This document shows, in pieces, positions 8,836 through 17,423 of a DNA stretch of 64,000 nt (the stretch's first letter is position 1; each line of letters begins with the position of its first letter). A program made the translations under genes and the position numbers. The stretch is from Streptomonospora alba (GTDB taxonomy: Bacteria; Actinomycetota; Actinomycetes; Streptosporangiales; Streptosporangiaceae): NCBI RefSeq assembly GCF_000826685.1, contig NZ_JROO01000027.1, positions 140,563 through 204,562 on the forward strand, given 5' to 3'. Below the pieces are notes generated by a model that made no database searches, had not been told where the DNA came from, and was given only the letters and a program-made list of their open reading frames with translations.

Positions 8836-10329
8836 TCAGGTGCCGGCGGCGCCCCCTTGACGGTCTTCCTTCCCGGTATCGGCGCCGCCACCGGCCTCGG
8901 TTTCGCTGTACTCGCCGGTCACGGTGTCGGCACCGCTGCCGAGCACGATCCCGGCGCCGGCGTCCGACTCGCCCGTCCCGGCTCCGTCGCCGTCGGGCGC
9001 CGGCGTCGGCCGCATGCTGGGCGGCGCCAGGCGATACAGCAGGTGGTATCCCACGAGGATGATGATCGTTCCCAGGGCGATGCCCTCCAGCGAGAAGCCC
9101 TCGGTGATGGTCAGGCTGACACCGCCGATGCCGGCGATCAGGCCGGCCGCGAGGGGCACGAGCACGATCGGGTTGCCGAAGTCGACGCGGTTCTCCACCC
9201 AGATCTTGGCGCCGAGCAGGCCGATCATGCCGTAGAGCACGACGGTGATGCCGCCGAGGACGCCGGCGGGGGTGGCGGCGACGAGTTCGCCGAACTTGGG
9301 GCACAGCCCGAAGAGGATCGCCACGATCGCGGCCACGTAGTAGGCGGCGGTGGAGTAGACGCGGGTGGCGGCCATGACGCCGATGTTCTCGGCGTAGGTG
9401 GTGGTGGGCGAGCCGCCGACCGAACTGGCGACGGAGGTGGCCAGTCCGTCGGCGAAGATGGCGCGGCCCATGTAGGGGTCGAGGTCGTCGCCGGTCATCT
9501 CCTGCACGGCCTTGACGTGGCCGGCGTTCTCGGCGATGAGCGCGATGACGGCGGGCAGCGCGACGAGCACGGCCGAGCCCTCGAAGGCGGGGGCGTGGAA
9601 GTCGGGCAGACCGATCCATGCGGCGTCGCCCACGGCGCTGAGATCGACCCGCGGTGCGGCGCCGCCGCCCTCGCTCTCGGGCAGCGGCGCGGCGCCGAGG
9701 ACGAGGTCGAACACCCACGACAGCACGAAGCCGAAGACCAGGCCCAGCAGGATGGTGATACGGCCGAGGAAGCCGCGCAGCAGCACTGTGGCCAGGACGA
9801 CGAAGGCCATGGTGAGCAGGCCGGTCCACTGGTCGAAGGGCCAGTAGTTGTCGGCCACCACGGGGGCGAGGTTGAAGCCGATGAGCATCACGACCGCGCC
9901 GGTGACCGCGGGCGGGAAGGCGGCCATCACGGCCTTGGGGCCGAGCAGGTGGATGGCGATGCCGGAGAGGGCAAGCGCCAGACCGGCGACCAGGATGGCG
10001 CCGGTGAGCAGGGCCGGGTTGCCCCCTTCGGGCGAGATGGCGACCGACGCGGCCACGAAGGAGGCGCTGGTGCCCAGGTAGCTGGGCACCCTGCCTTGCA
10101 CGATGAGCAGGAACATGATGGTGGCGACGCCCGACATCATGATCGCCAGGTTGGGGTCCAGGCCCATGATGATCGGGAAGACGAACGTCGCACCGAACAT
10201 GGCGACGACGTGCTGGGCGCCGAGACCCGTGGTGCGCCCCCAGGAGAGGCGCTCCTGGGGCCGGACCACCTCTCCGGGAGGCGGCGCGCTGCCGTCTCCG
10301 TAGAGCTTCCACCGCAAGCCGAGGTTCAC
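8836..10329 (-). CDS. NCS2-family uracil/xanthine permease
   Basis: A 497-residue polytopic membrane protein of the nucleobase:cation symporter-2 family, about 12-14 transmembrane segments. Recognisable elements are the GAQHVVAMFGATFVFP entry, EGGNPALLTGAI, NAGHVKAVQEMTGDD near the middle (the substrate-site Glu/Asn helix) and the STxxxENIG-like segment TTTYAENIG. It would import uracil, xanthine or a related base with a cation. The GTG start at 10329 has GGAGG five to nine bases upstream; longer frames lack this and add an Arg-rich leader. It heads the operon that continues with the molybdenum hydroxylase, so the transported base may be the hydroxylase substrate. The last ~50 residues are a soluble Gly/Asp-rich tail. 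Confidence 0.92.
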   Translation of the reverse strand: MNLGLRWKLYGDGSAPPPGEVVRPQERLSWGRTTGLGAQHVVAMFGATFVFPIIMGLDPNLAIMMSGVATIMFLLIVQGRVPSYLGTSASFVAASVAISPEGGNPALLTGAILVAGLALALSGIAIHLLGPKAVMAAFPPAVTGAVVMLIGFNLAPVVADNYWPFDQWTGLLTMAFVVLATVLLRGFLGRITILLGLVFGFVLSWVFDLVLGAAPLPESEGGGAAPRVDLSAVGDAAWIGLPDFHAPAFEGSAVLVALPAVIALIAENAGHVKAVQEMTGDDLDPYMGRAIFADGLATSVASSVGGSPTTTYAENIGVMAATRVYSTAAYYVAAIVAILFGLCPKFGELVAATPAGVLGGITVVLYGMIGLLGAKIWVENRVDFGNPIVLVPLAAGLIAGIGGVSLTITEGFSLEGIALGTIIILVGYHLLYRLAPPSMRPTPAPDGDGAGTGESDAGAGIVLGSGADTVTGEYSETEAGGGADTGKEDRQGGAAGT

Positions 10330-10778
10330 TGGGGCCTCCAGGCGTGACGTGTCCGTAGCGACCGGGCGCAGGGCGCGCCCACGCGGGGCACGCACTCGGT
10401 TCGGCGGGTCACCGGTACGTGATCCACTTCACTTCCGGGCAACCTTAGGAGCCGTGCGCGACGGCGGCATGGGCGATATCTGCCAAAGGACCGGCACCCG
10501 GTTGGCGAACTCCGACCCCCGATCGCATGTGCCCCCACAGTTGGGCACAGCCGCATGACGGCCGTATCGCCGCCCGGTTGCGCAGCGGTAACCGATGCCC
10601 GCGCGCGGTTCCCGTCTCCGCTGGAGGGCGGCCCCGCACGGTTCAGCCCCTCGGCCGGATACTTTGTGCGGCCTCTTGAGTGCAGGCCGTGTCGGGCATA
10701 GGATACGGGTTCGCGTGAAGTGGACCCCATGGGTCGAGGCCGCATGACTCGCCCACTGTCGAACCGCTTCGAGGACTC
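10330..10778. other. Divergent intergenic region between permease and LPMO genes
   Basis: 449 bases without a gene. It must hold the permease/hydroxylase operon promoter and holds a good LPMO promoter (listed separately). I saw no CelR/CebR-type GGGAGCGCTCCC site here. Confidence 0.6.
10676..10704 (+). promoter_or_regulatory. Candidate sigma-70-type promoter of the LPMO gene
   Basis: TTGAGT at 10676-10681 and TAGGAT at 10699-10704 are separated by exactly 17 bases. Transcription would begin near 10711, giving a leader of about 68 bases to the ATG at 10779, which has GAGGA as ribosome-binding site. Confidence 0.55.
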
Positions 10779-11507
10779 ATGTCTGCGCAATCCCTCCGTG
10801 TACCGCGCCCCTCGTTCCCGTCCACCGCTCTGCGGCGCGCCCTGGTCATCGGCGCCGTGGTCCCGCTCGCCCTGACCACCGTCTTCACCGGCAACGCCTT
10901 CGCCCACGGCTCGACCGTCGACCCCGCCTCGCGCAACTACGGCTGCTGGGAGCGCTGGGGCGACGACTTCCAGAACCCCGACATGGCCGCCGAGGACCCC
11001 ATGTGCTGGCAGGCCTGGCAGGCCGACAGCACGGCGATGTGGAACTGGAACGGCCTCTACCGCGAGAACGTCGGCGGCGACCACCGGACCGCCATCCCCG
11101 ACGGCCAGCTGTGCAGCGCCGGGCGCACCGGCGGCGACCGCTACGCCGCGCTGGACGAGCCCGGCCCCTGGCACGCCGCGCCGGTGGACAACGACTTCAC
11201 CGCCACCGTGCACGACCAGGCCCGCCACGGTGCCGACTACATCCGCATGTACGTCACCGAGCAGGGCTTCGACCCCGCCACCCAGCGACTGGCCTGGGAC
11301 GACCTGGAACTGGTCGCCGACACCGGCACCATCCCGCCCGGCGAGGGCCGCTCCTCCGACGGGGAGTCCCTCAACGGCGTCTCCATCGACATCGACATCA
11401 GCGCCCCCGGCCGCTCCGGCCACCACATCGTCTACATGATCTGGCAGGCCAGCCACTACGACCAGGTGTTCTACGCCTGCAGCGACGTCACGTTCCCCGA
11501 GGGCTGA
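10779..11507 (+). CDS. Secreted lytic polysaccharide monooxygenase, AA10 family
   Basis: A copper enzyme that oxidatively cleaves chitin or cellulose outside the cell. The 242-residue precursor has a long Sec signal peptide ending AFA, so mature chain begins at His43 (HGSTVDPASRNYGC), which is the first ligand of the copper histidine brace. The second ligand is His132 in PGPWHAAP, and the axial Phe is in the C-terminal VFYACSDV (about 231). Cysteines C56, C76, C112 and C234 can form the usual two disulfides. The protein is a single catalytic domain without a carbohydrate-binding module. Chitin versus cellulose specificity cannot be told safely by eye. It stands alone on the plus strand, with a clear promoter before it and a strong terminator hairpin after it. 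Confidence 0.94.
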   Translation: MSAQSLRVPRPSFPSTALRRALVIGAVVPLALTTVFTGNAFAHGSTVDPASRNYGCWERWGDDFQNPDMAAEDPMCWQAWQADSTAMWNWNGLYRENVGGDHRTAIPDGQLCSAGRTGGDRYAALDEPGPWHAAPVDNDFTATVHDQARHGADYIRMYVTEQGFDPATQRLAWDDLELVADTGTIPPGEGRSSDGESLNGVSIDIDISAPGRSGHHIVYMIWQASHYDQVFYACSDVTFPEG

Positions 11508-11518
11508 CGCACGCCCCG

Positions 11519-11547
11519 GCCCCGCCCGCCGCACCGGCGGGCGGGGC
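11519..11547. terminator. Bidirectional hairpin terminator between LPMO and pucR
   Basis: A perfect 13-bp stem: GCCCCGCCCGCCG (11519-11531), a CAC loop, and CGGCGGGCGGGGC (11535-11547). It lies 12 bases after the LPMO stop and between convergent genes. No T-run follows, as is common in actinobacteria. Confidence 0.65.
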
Positions 11548-11628
11548 GCCACGGGCGCGCGGGGGCGACCGGCGCGTCGGAGCGCACCCCGCTGCCCGCC
11601 CGATCGGTGGTGCGGCTGCGCCCGGGAC

Positions 11629-13344
11629 TCAGCCGCGGAGGTCGTGCATGCGTACCGCTCTGAGGGCGACGAGGAGGTTCAGGCGCAGGTGGGGGTCGGT
11701 GGAGAAGGGGCCCAGCATGCGTTCGAGCTTGCCGATGCGGTAGCGCAGCGTGTTGTAGTGGAAGTGCAGCAGCCGCGCCGTCTCGGCGACGTTGAGGTTG
11801 TTGTCCAGGAGCGTCTCCAACGTGGTGCGGAGATCGTCCTTCTCGGGCGAGCCGGTCTCGGCGAGCTCGCCCAGCGTCTCGGCGATGAAGGAGCGCAGCT
11901 CCGCGGTGTCGGGGATCTGGCTGAGCAGCCGGTAGACGCCCAGGTCGTCGAACTCGGCCACCGAACCCGGCCCGTTCATGCGCCGGCCGACGCGTGCGGC
12001 CTGGCGGGCCTGCTCGTACGCGCGCGGCAGCTCACCCGGGGCCGCGGCCACCCGGCTGATTCCGGTGGTGAACGGGCGCCGCCCGCCTCCCCCGTCGCCG
12101 GCGACCTGGGCGATCACCGATCGCACCCGCGGTCCGACGCCGCCCCCGCCGCCGTCGGCGCCCAGCAGCACCACGACCTCCTGGCTGTAGCCCACGACGA
12201 CGGCTCCCGGGTCGCGTTCGCGCACCACCATGCTCCAGGCGCCGGCGAAGCGCTCGTGGGCGGGGCGCAGCTCGCCGGCCGCCGGCACCGGCGCGCCGGC
12301 CTCACCGTCGAGTTCGGCCACCACGGCCACCAGCGGGCGGTCGATGTCCCACCCCAGACTGGCGCAGTGGCGGATCACGTGCTCGTCGCCGCCCGCGTTT
12401 CCGGCGAGCAGATCGCGCAGGAAGTCGCCCTGGTACTTGCCCTCCACCGCCGACACCGCCAGGTCCCGGGTGATGACCAGGGCGGCGGTCGCCGCGGCGC
12501 GCTCCAGCAGGTGCACGTCGGCGGCCTCGGCGCTGCGGCCGCGGGTGATCAGCACGACGCGGCCGTGGTCGAGGCTCCCGGCGAGGACGGGCACCTGCAC
12601 CACGCGGGGGTCCTCGTCGTCCAGCGCGCGGGCGCCGTGCTTGAAGTGCTCCACCTGGAACCGGCCCCCGGAGGGGTCGAAGAAGCGCGGGTCGGCCAGC
12701 ACCTCCTCGTCCATGCCCGATCGGGCCAGCACGCGGCCGTCGGGCGTGGTGACCATGACGCTGCCGTCCAGCAGCTCGGGCAGCTTCTCCGCGATCGCCG
12801 CCAGCCCTCCCCCGGCCAGGATGACGTCGACCAGGACGCGGTGCACCTCCTCCGCGCGCGCAAGCGTGGCGGCCTGGCGGTTGATGATGTCGGTGAGCAG
12901 CTGGTTGAGCACGTCGTCGAAGGCCACCGCGCCGCTCAGCCGCAGCAGCGGCAGCCCGAGGGAGTCGGCGGTGCGCAGCACTTCGTCGGGCAGGGTGTCG
13001 ACGTAGCGGCCGAGCTTGATGGCGACCGCGGCCAGCCCCCGCTCGTCGAGGTCGCGCACCAGCCCGGCCAGATCGCCTGCGCTCTGCAGCGGATAGCCCG
13101 TCGTCAGGAGCAGCTCGTGGGGCTTGACCCAGGGCAGTATGTCGGGGACCTCCATGACGTTGAGCCGCTGGATCACCCGGTCCAATCCGGTCGCACCGGC
13201 CAGCACCTCGGTGCCCGCCAGGCTCGACAGGCTCAGTGCGTCGGCCACCGAAAGACCACGCGCCAACGTGCTCGCCGAATGCACGTGGTCGGCGCTCGGC
13301 AGATCCTGTCCAGCTCGGGACCCATCGTTGGCAACGTTTTCCAT
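11629..13344 (-). CDS. PucR-family transcriptional regulator next to the allFGH-like genes
   Basis: A 571-residue regulator with an N-terminal PucR (purine-catabolism regulator) domain at about 25-155, a central GGDEF-like/CdaR region, and a C-terminal PucR-type helix-turn-helix near 505-565 (NNLNVAETARLLHFHYNTLRYR). PucR proteins activate purine-degradation genes in response to a pathway intermediate. The ATG at 13344 begins MENVANDGS; a longer frame adds an implausible Arg-rich leader. The gene diverges from the allH-like gene with only 77 bases between starts, so it probably controls that operon and itself. A TATCGT -10-like element sits six bases before the ATG, suggesting a leaderless message. 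Confidence 0.88.
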   Translation of the reverse strand: MENVANDGSRAGQDLPSADHVHSASTLARGLSVADALSLSSLAGTEVLAGATGLDRVIQRLNVMEVPDILPWVKPHELLLTTGYPLQSAGDLAGLVRDLDERGLAAVAIKLGRYVDTLPDEVLRTADSLGLPLLRLSGAVAFDDVLNQLLTDIINRQAATLARAEEVHRVLVDVILAGGGLAAIAEKLPELLDGSVMVTTPDGRVLARSGMDEEVLADPRFFDPSGGRFQVEHFKHGARALDDEDPRVVQVPVLAGSLDHGRVVLITRGRSAEAADVHLLERAAATAALVITRDLAVSAVEGKYQGDFLRDLLAGNAGGDEHVIRHCASLGWDIDRPLVAVVAELDGEAGAPVPAAGELRPAHERFAGAWSMVVRERDPGAVVVGYSQEVVVLLGADGGGGGVGPRVRSVIAQVAGDGGGGRRPFTTGISRVAAAPGELPRAYEQARQAARVGRRMNGPGSVAEFDDLGVYRLLSQIPDTAELRSFIAETLGELAETGSPEKDDLRTTLETLLDNNLNVAETARLLHFHYNTLRYRIGKLERMLGPFSTDPHLRLNLLVALRAVRMHDLRG

Positions 13345-13421
13345 GGGTCGACGATAGCCCTCGCCCGTAGCGTCGCTTGCGGGTCCACCCGGACACACGG
13401 TGGCGCGAAGGGAGGGGTGCC
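13345..13421. promoter_or_regulatory. Divergent control region pucR / allHFG-like operon
   Basis: 77 bases separate two start codons on opposite strands. On the minus strand TATCGT (13351-13356) would place the transcript start on the pucR ATG. On the plus strand GGAGGGG precedes the allH-like ATG. A PucR-binding site is expected here, but I cannot define its sequence. Confidence 0.45.
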
Positions 13422-14339
13422 ATGGCAGCCGGTACGCCGTGCGCCGCGGGATCCGCCTCCGCCACGGCCGGGATCCCGCCCGCACGCGCCCGTGCCGCAG
13501 GGCGCTCCTGGCCTGCGGCGGCCTCTTCCGCGGTTTATGACATTGTGAGCGGCCCATTTCGGCCGTCGCGAATACTGGGCGGTTCGCGTCTGGCGGTCTA
13601 CCTTGAAGTCGAGGGCCCGCACGAGGCGACGGTGATCGCTCTCCTGGCACGAGACGCCGTCCGGTTGCCCAACGGGCTGGTCCTCGTCGGCACGCAGAGC
13701 GTGGGGCCGTTCGCCGACGTCGCCTCGGCGACGTCGGTCCGCATCGGTCGATGCTCCGCGGTGTTCGACGGCCCCACCGGCCCGTGTACCGTCCGCGCGG
13801 GCCGGTGGTGGCGTCCTCCGACACCGCGCGCCCCCCGCCCCGAGCACCTCGCCGCGGCGACGGCCGAACTGGACCGGGCCCTGCGCGGCGTCTCCGGCGG
13901 CCTGCCCGCCGACGCCGCCGCCCTCGACGGGGACCTCTCCCGCGCGGGCGCCGCCGAGGAAGCCTGCGCGCGGCTCGTCGGGCGCGGCCCCGGCCTCACC
14001 CCCAGCGGCGACGACCTGCTCTGCGGCTACCTGCTGGCCGCCCGCCACCTCGGCGCACCGCAGGCGGCCGAGGCCGTGGCAGCCGCCGCGGCGCAGGCCG
14101 CGACGGCCACCACCGCTCTGTCGGCCGACCTGTTGCGCCACGCGGCCGCCGGGCGCGCCTGCCCGCAGGCCGTGCACGTGCTCGACGCGCTCTCCGGCCG
14201 CGCCCCGTTGCCGCCCGCCCTGGAGGAGCTGCGCGGCATCGGACACACCTCCGGCACCGATCTGGCCCTGGGACTGCTGGCCGGCGCCCGCGCAGCGCTG
14301 GGAAGCAGCGGGGCCCACACCACAGGGAGCGCTCTATGA
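13422..14339 (+). CDS. allH: DUF2877 protein, AllH/YlbF-like component of oxamate carbamoyltransferase
   Basis: A 305-residue DUF2877 protein with the family hallmark GPGLTPSGDDLLCGYL at about residues 189-204. E. coli AllH (formerly YlbF) is one of three proteins reported to make up oxamate carbamoyltransferase, which converts oxalurate and phosphate to oxamate and carbamoyl phosphate in allantoin use. The ATG at 13422 follows GGAGGGG; an upstream GTG at 13377 adds an atypical leader. Its TGA overlaps the next ATG (ATGA), so it is coupled to the FdrA-like gene. Function here is inferred from the conserved three-gene set. The gene order (H-F-G) differs from E. coli (F-G-H). Confidence 0.82.
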   Translation: MAAGTPCAAGSASATAGIPPARARAAGRSWPAAASSAVYDIVSGPFRPSRILGGSRLAVYLEVEGPHEATVIALLARDAVRLPNGLVLVGTQSVGPFADVASATSVRIGRCSAVFDGPTGPCTVRAGRWWRPPTPRAPRPEHLAAATAELDRALRGVSGGLPADAAALDGDLSRAGAAEEACARLVGRGPGLTPSGDDLLCGYLLAARHLGAPQAAEAVAAAAAQAATATTALSADLLRHAAAGRACPQAVHVLDALSGRAPLPPALEELRGIGHTSGTDLALGLLAGARAALGSSGAHTTGSAL

Positions 14340-15823
14340 CCACGGAACCGGCGACCGCGATGCGGGTGGAGGTGCGCAAGGGCGCCTACCGCGACTCGGT
14401 GGCGCTGATGCGCGTCACGCGCGAGGTGGCGGCCGTACCCGGGGTCGAGGCGGCGCTGGTGGCCATGGCCACCGACCTCAACCTGGGCATCCTCGCCGAC
14501 ATGGGCGGCGTCGCGCCCGAGGGCACCGGGCCCGACGACCTGCTGATCGCGGCGCGGGCGGCCGACGACGCGGCACTGGCGAGCGCGCTGGCCACCGCCG
14601 AGACCGAGCTGGCGGCGATGTCGGCGGGCGGAGACGGGGCCGCGCCCGCCGACGTGCCGCCGCGCACGCTGCGCACCGCCGCCCGGCAGGCGCAGGCGCA
14701 GGGGACCCCGGCCACGCTCGCGCTGGTGTCGGTGCCCGGACGCTACGCCGCAGCCGAGGCCTTCGACGCGCTGGAGGCCGGGCTGGACGTGCTCGTCTTC
14801 AGCGACAACGTGCCCGTCGAGCAGGAAGTGGCGCTCAAACGCACCGCCGAGGAGCTGGACCGGCTGGTCATGGGCCCTGACTGCGGCACCGCCATGGTGG
14901 GCGGCGCCGGGCTGGGCTTCGCCAACGCCGTGCGACCGGGCCCGGTGGGCGTCGTCGCGGCCTCGGGCACCGGAGCGCAGCAGGTGATGTGCCTGCTGGA
15001 TGCGGCCGGGGTGGGCACCAGCCACTGCCTGGGCGTGGGGGGACGCGACCTGTCGGCAGCGGTCGGCGGCGCCTCCACGCGCCGGGCGCTGCGGATGCTC
15101 GACGAGGACCCGGGCACCGAGCGCATCGTGCTCGTGTCCAAACCGCCGGCGCCGCAGGTGGCCGAGGAGGTGCGCCGGCTGGCCGAAGGGCTCCGGACCC
15201 CTGTGCACACGGTGCTGGCGGGCACCGAGGGCTCCGACATCACCGCGGCCGTGGCCGACGTCGTCGCCGCCGCGGGCGGCAGTGTGCCGCGGTGGCCGTC
15301 CTGGCTGCCCGTCCAGACGCCGCCCGGGCGCACCGGAGCCCTGCGCGGACTCTTCTGCGGCGGCACGCTGGCCCAAGAGGCCGCCGCCGTGGCCTCCGGC
15401 ACGCTCGGCCCCGTCGCCTTCGGCGGCGATCCCGCCGGTCCCGAGGCTGGCGGGCACCTGGTGATCGACTTCGGCGACGACGCGTTCACCCTCGACCGGC
15501 CGCACCCCATGATCGACCCGGCCGCGCGCACCGAGCGCTTCGCCGCCGAGCTCGCCGACCCCGCCGTCGCGGCGGTACTGGCCGACGTCGTGCTGGGCCA
15601 CGGCGCCCACCCCGACCCGGCGGCCGGCCTGGTCGAGGCGCTGGCCAAGGCCGACCCGCGGCGACCGCACGCGGTGGTCTCGCTGTGCGGCGCGGCCGGT
15701 GACAGCCAAGGACGCGACGAGCAGGCCGAACGGCTGCGCCGGGCGGGCGCCGAGGTCTACGGCTCCAACTCCGCGGCGGCCCGCCGCGCGGCCGCCCTGG
15801 CCGCCGGCGCGGAGCCCGCCTGA
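14336..15823 (+). CDS. allF: FdrA/AllF-like acyl-CoA-synthetase-fold component of oxamate carbamoyltransferase
   Basis: A 495-residue FdrA-family protein related to the succinyl-CoA synthetase fold. The N-terminal part begins with VEVRKGAYRDSVALM, typical of FdrA. A CoA-ligase-like half follows, with VMGPDCGTAMVGG at about 178-190 and the nucleotide- or CoA-site loop VAASGTGAQQVM near 207-218. E. coli FdrA was renamed AllF as a subunit of oxamate carbamoyltransferase. The ATG overlaps the stop of the allH-like gene. The downstream DUF1116 gene starts 54 bases later on the same strand. A carbamate kinase (E. coli YbcF/AllK), which would turn the carbamoyl phosphate into ATP, is not in this window. 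Confidence 0.87.
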   Translation: MTTEPATAMRVEVRKGAYRDSVALMRVTREVAAVPGVEAALVAMATDLNLGILADMGGVAPEGTGPDDLLIAARAADDAALASALATAETELAAMSAGGDGAAPADVPPRTLRTAARQAQAQGTPATLALVSVPGRYAAAEAFDALEAGLDVLVFSDNVPVEQEVALKRTAEELDRLVMGPDCGTAMVGGAGLGFANAVRPGPVGVVAASGTGAQQVMCLLDAAGVGTSHCLGVGGRDLSAAVGGASTRRALRMLDEDPGTERIVLVSKPPAPQVAEEVRRLAEGLRTPVHTVLAGTEGSDITAAVADVVAAAGGSVPRWPSWLPVQTPPGRTGALRGLFCGGTLAQEAAAVASGTLGPVAFGGDPAGPEAGGHLVIDFGDDAFTLDRPHPMIDPAARTERFAAELADPAVAAVLADVVLGHGAHPDPAAGLVEALAKADPRRPHAVVSLCGAAGDSQGRDEQAERLRRAGAEVYGSNSAAARRAAALAAGAEPA

Positions 15824-15877
15824 TGGCGCCGGGAGCCGTTCCCACCACCGTGGCACGCAGCCGAAAGGCAGGATGAG

Positions 15878-17308
15878 ATGAGCACGTCCCGACTCCTCAC
15901 CGACGATCCCGTGGTGGCGGCCTCCGGCGCCCGGCTGCTGTCGGAGGCGCTGGCTGCGCAGGCCGTCCCGGTCTCCGACGCGGAGTTCCACCCGCCCATG
16001 GCCGCGCCCGACGGCACGGACACCGCCGCGGAGCTGGTGCGCGTGCTGGCCGACCCGCGCCGAGCCGCCGCCAACGCCGAGGCCGCGCGCCGCATGCTGG
16101 CGGTGCGGCCGCAGCTGGTGGACGTGCGTCCGGCCGACGAGGCGCTGGGCCTGCGTCCCGGCTCCTTCCTGCACGCCGGCCCGCCGGTGGACTGGGGGAG
16201 CGCCTCGGGCCCGCTGCGCGGTGCGCTGATGGGCGCGATGGTCTTCGAGGGGCTCGCCGACACCCCCGAGCAGGCCGAGGCCGAGCTGCGGCGCGGCGGC
16301 GCGGACCTGGAGCCCTGCCACCACCGCGGCGCCGTGGGCCCCATGGCAGGCGTGGTCAGCCCGTCGATGTGGGTGTTCGAGCTGTCCGACGCCGACACCG
16401 GCCGCCGCTCGTGGTGCTCGCTCAACGAAGGGCTGGGGGCGGTCCTGCGCTACGGCGCCTACGGCCCCGAGGTCATGGATCGCCTGCGCTGGATGTCGCG
16501 GGTGCTGGGACCGCTGCTGCGCGACGCGGTGCGTTCCCACGGCCCTCTCGACATCGGCGCGATCCTGGCGCAGATGCTGCAGATGGGGGACGAAGGCCAC
16601 AACCGCAACCGCTCGGGCACGCTGATGCTGCTGCGCTCGCTGCTGCCCGACCTGCTCTCCGGCGACGCGCCCGCCTCCGACGTCGCGGCCGCGGCCGACT
16701 TCATCGGCGGCAACGACCACTTCTTCCTGAACCTGGCCATGCCCGCCGCCAAGCTGATGGCCGACGCCGCCCGCGGCGTTCCCGGCTCCAGCGCGGTGGT
16801 GGCGATGGCGCGCAACGGTACGGAGTTCGGCATCCAGGTCTCCGGCTGCGGCGACCGGTGGTTCACCGCGCCCGCGGAGATGCCCGACGGCCTGTTCCTG
16901 GGCTCCTTCGGGCCCGAGGACGCCAACCCCGACATCGGCGACTCCACCATCACCGAGACCTGCGGACTGGGCGGCTTCTCCATGGCCACCGCCCCGGCGA
17001 TCGTGCGCTTCGTCGGCGGCGACGCCGGGTTCGCGCTGCGCACCACGCGCCGCATGTACGAGATCACCCTGGCCGAGAACCCGGCGTTCCAGCTTCCCGT
17101 CCTGGACTTCCGCGGCGCCCCCACGGGCATCGACGTGACCCGGGTCGTGCGCACCGGCATCCTGCCGCAGATCAACACCGGCATGGCCGGGCGGGAGCCC
17201 GGCACCGGCCAGGTCGGCGCGGGCTTGGTCACCCCGCCCGCCGAGTGCTTCACCGCGGCGCTGTCGGCGCTCGCCGCCGAGGCCCCCGGCCTGCCGGCGG
17301 CCGGGTAG
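15878..17308 (+). CDS. allG: DUF1116 protein, AllG/YlbE-like component of oxamate carbamoyltransferase
   Basis: A 476-residue DUF1116 protein. Family landmarks are CHHRGAVGPMAGVVSPSM from residue 148 and QMGDEGHNRNRSGT near 235-248, followed by GGNDHFFLNLAMPAAK. E. coli YlbE/AllG is the third reported subunit of oxamate carbamoyltransferase. The ATG at 15878 is preceded by AGGATGAG, a usable ribosome-binding site. Together with the two upstream genes it completes the AllFGH set, an unusually compact arrangement under a divergent PucR gene. The three subunits presumably act together in the cytoplasm; which one holds the active site is not evident from the sequence. Confidence 0.87.
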   Translation: MSTSRLLTDDPVVAASGARLLSEALAAQAVPVSDAEFHPPMAAPDGTDTAAELVRVLADPRRAAANAEAARRMLAVRPQLVDVRPADEALGLRPGSFLHAGPPVDWGSASGPLRGALMGAMVFEGLADTPEQAEAELRRGGADLEPCHHRGAVGPMAGVVSPSMWVFELSDADTGRRSWCSLNEGLGAVLRYGAYGPEVMDRLRWMSRVLGPLLRDAVRSHGPLDIGAILAQMLQMGDEGHNRNRSGTLMLLRSLLPDLLSGDAPASDVAAAADFIGGNDHFFLNLAMPAAKLMADAARGVPGSSAVVAMARNGTEFGIQVSGCGDRWFTAPAEMPDGLFLGSFGPEDANPDIGDSTITETCGLGGFSMATAPAIVRFVGGDAGFALRTTRRMYEITLAENPAFQLPVLDFRGAPTGIDVTRVVRTGILPQINTGMAGREPGTGQVGAGLVTPPAECFTAALSALAAEAPGLPAAG

Positions 17309-17423
17309 GCCGGTCCCGCGGCCGTGCGCAGCGGTCGCGGGCGCGCGGGATTCCGCCTACGGCGCGGGGAGGGCCTACCATTGGGCTGTTTCCAGTACCG
17401 GCCTCAAGGAGCCACCCGAACCC

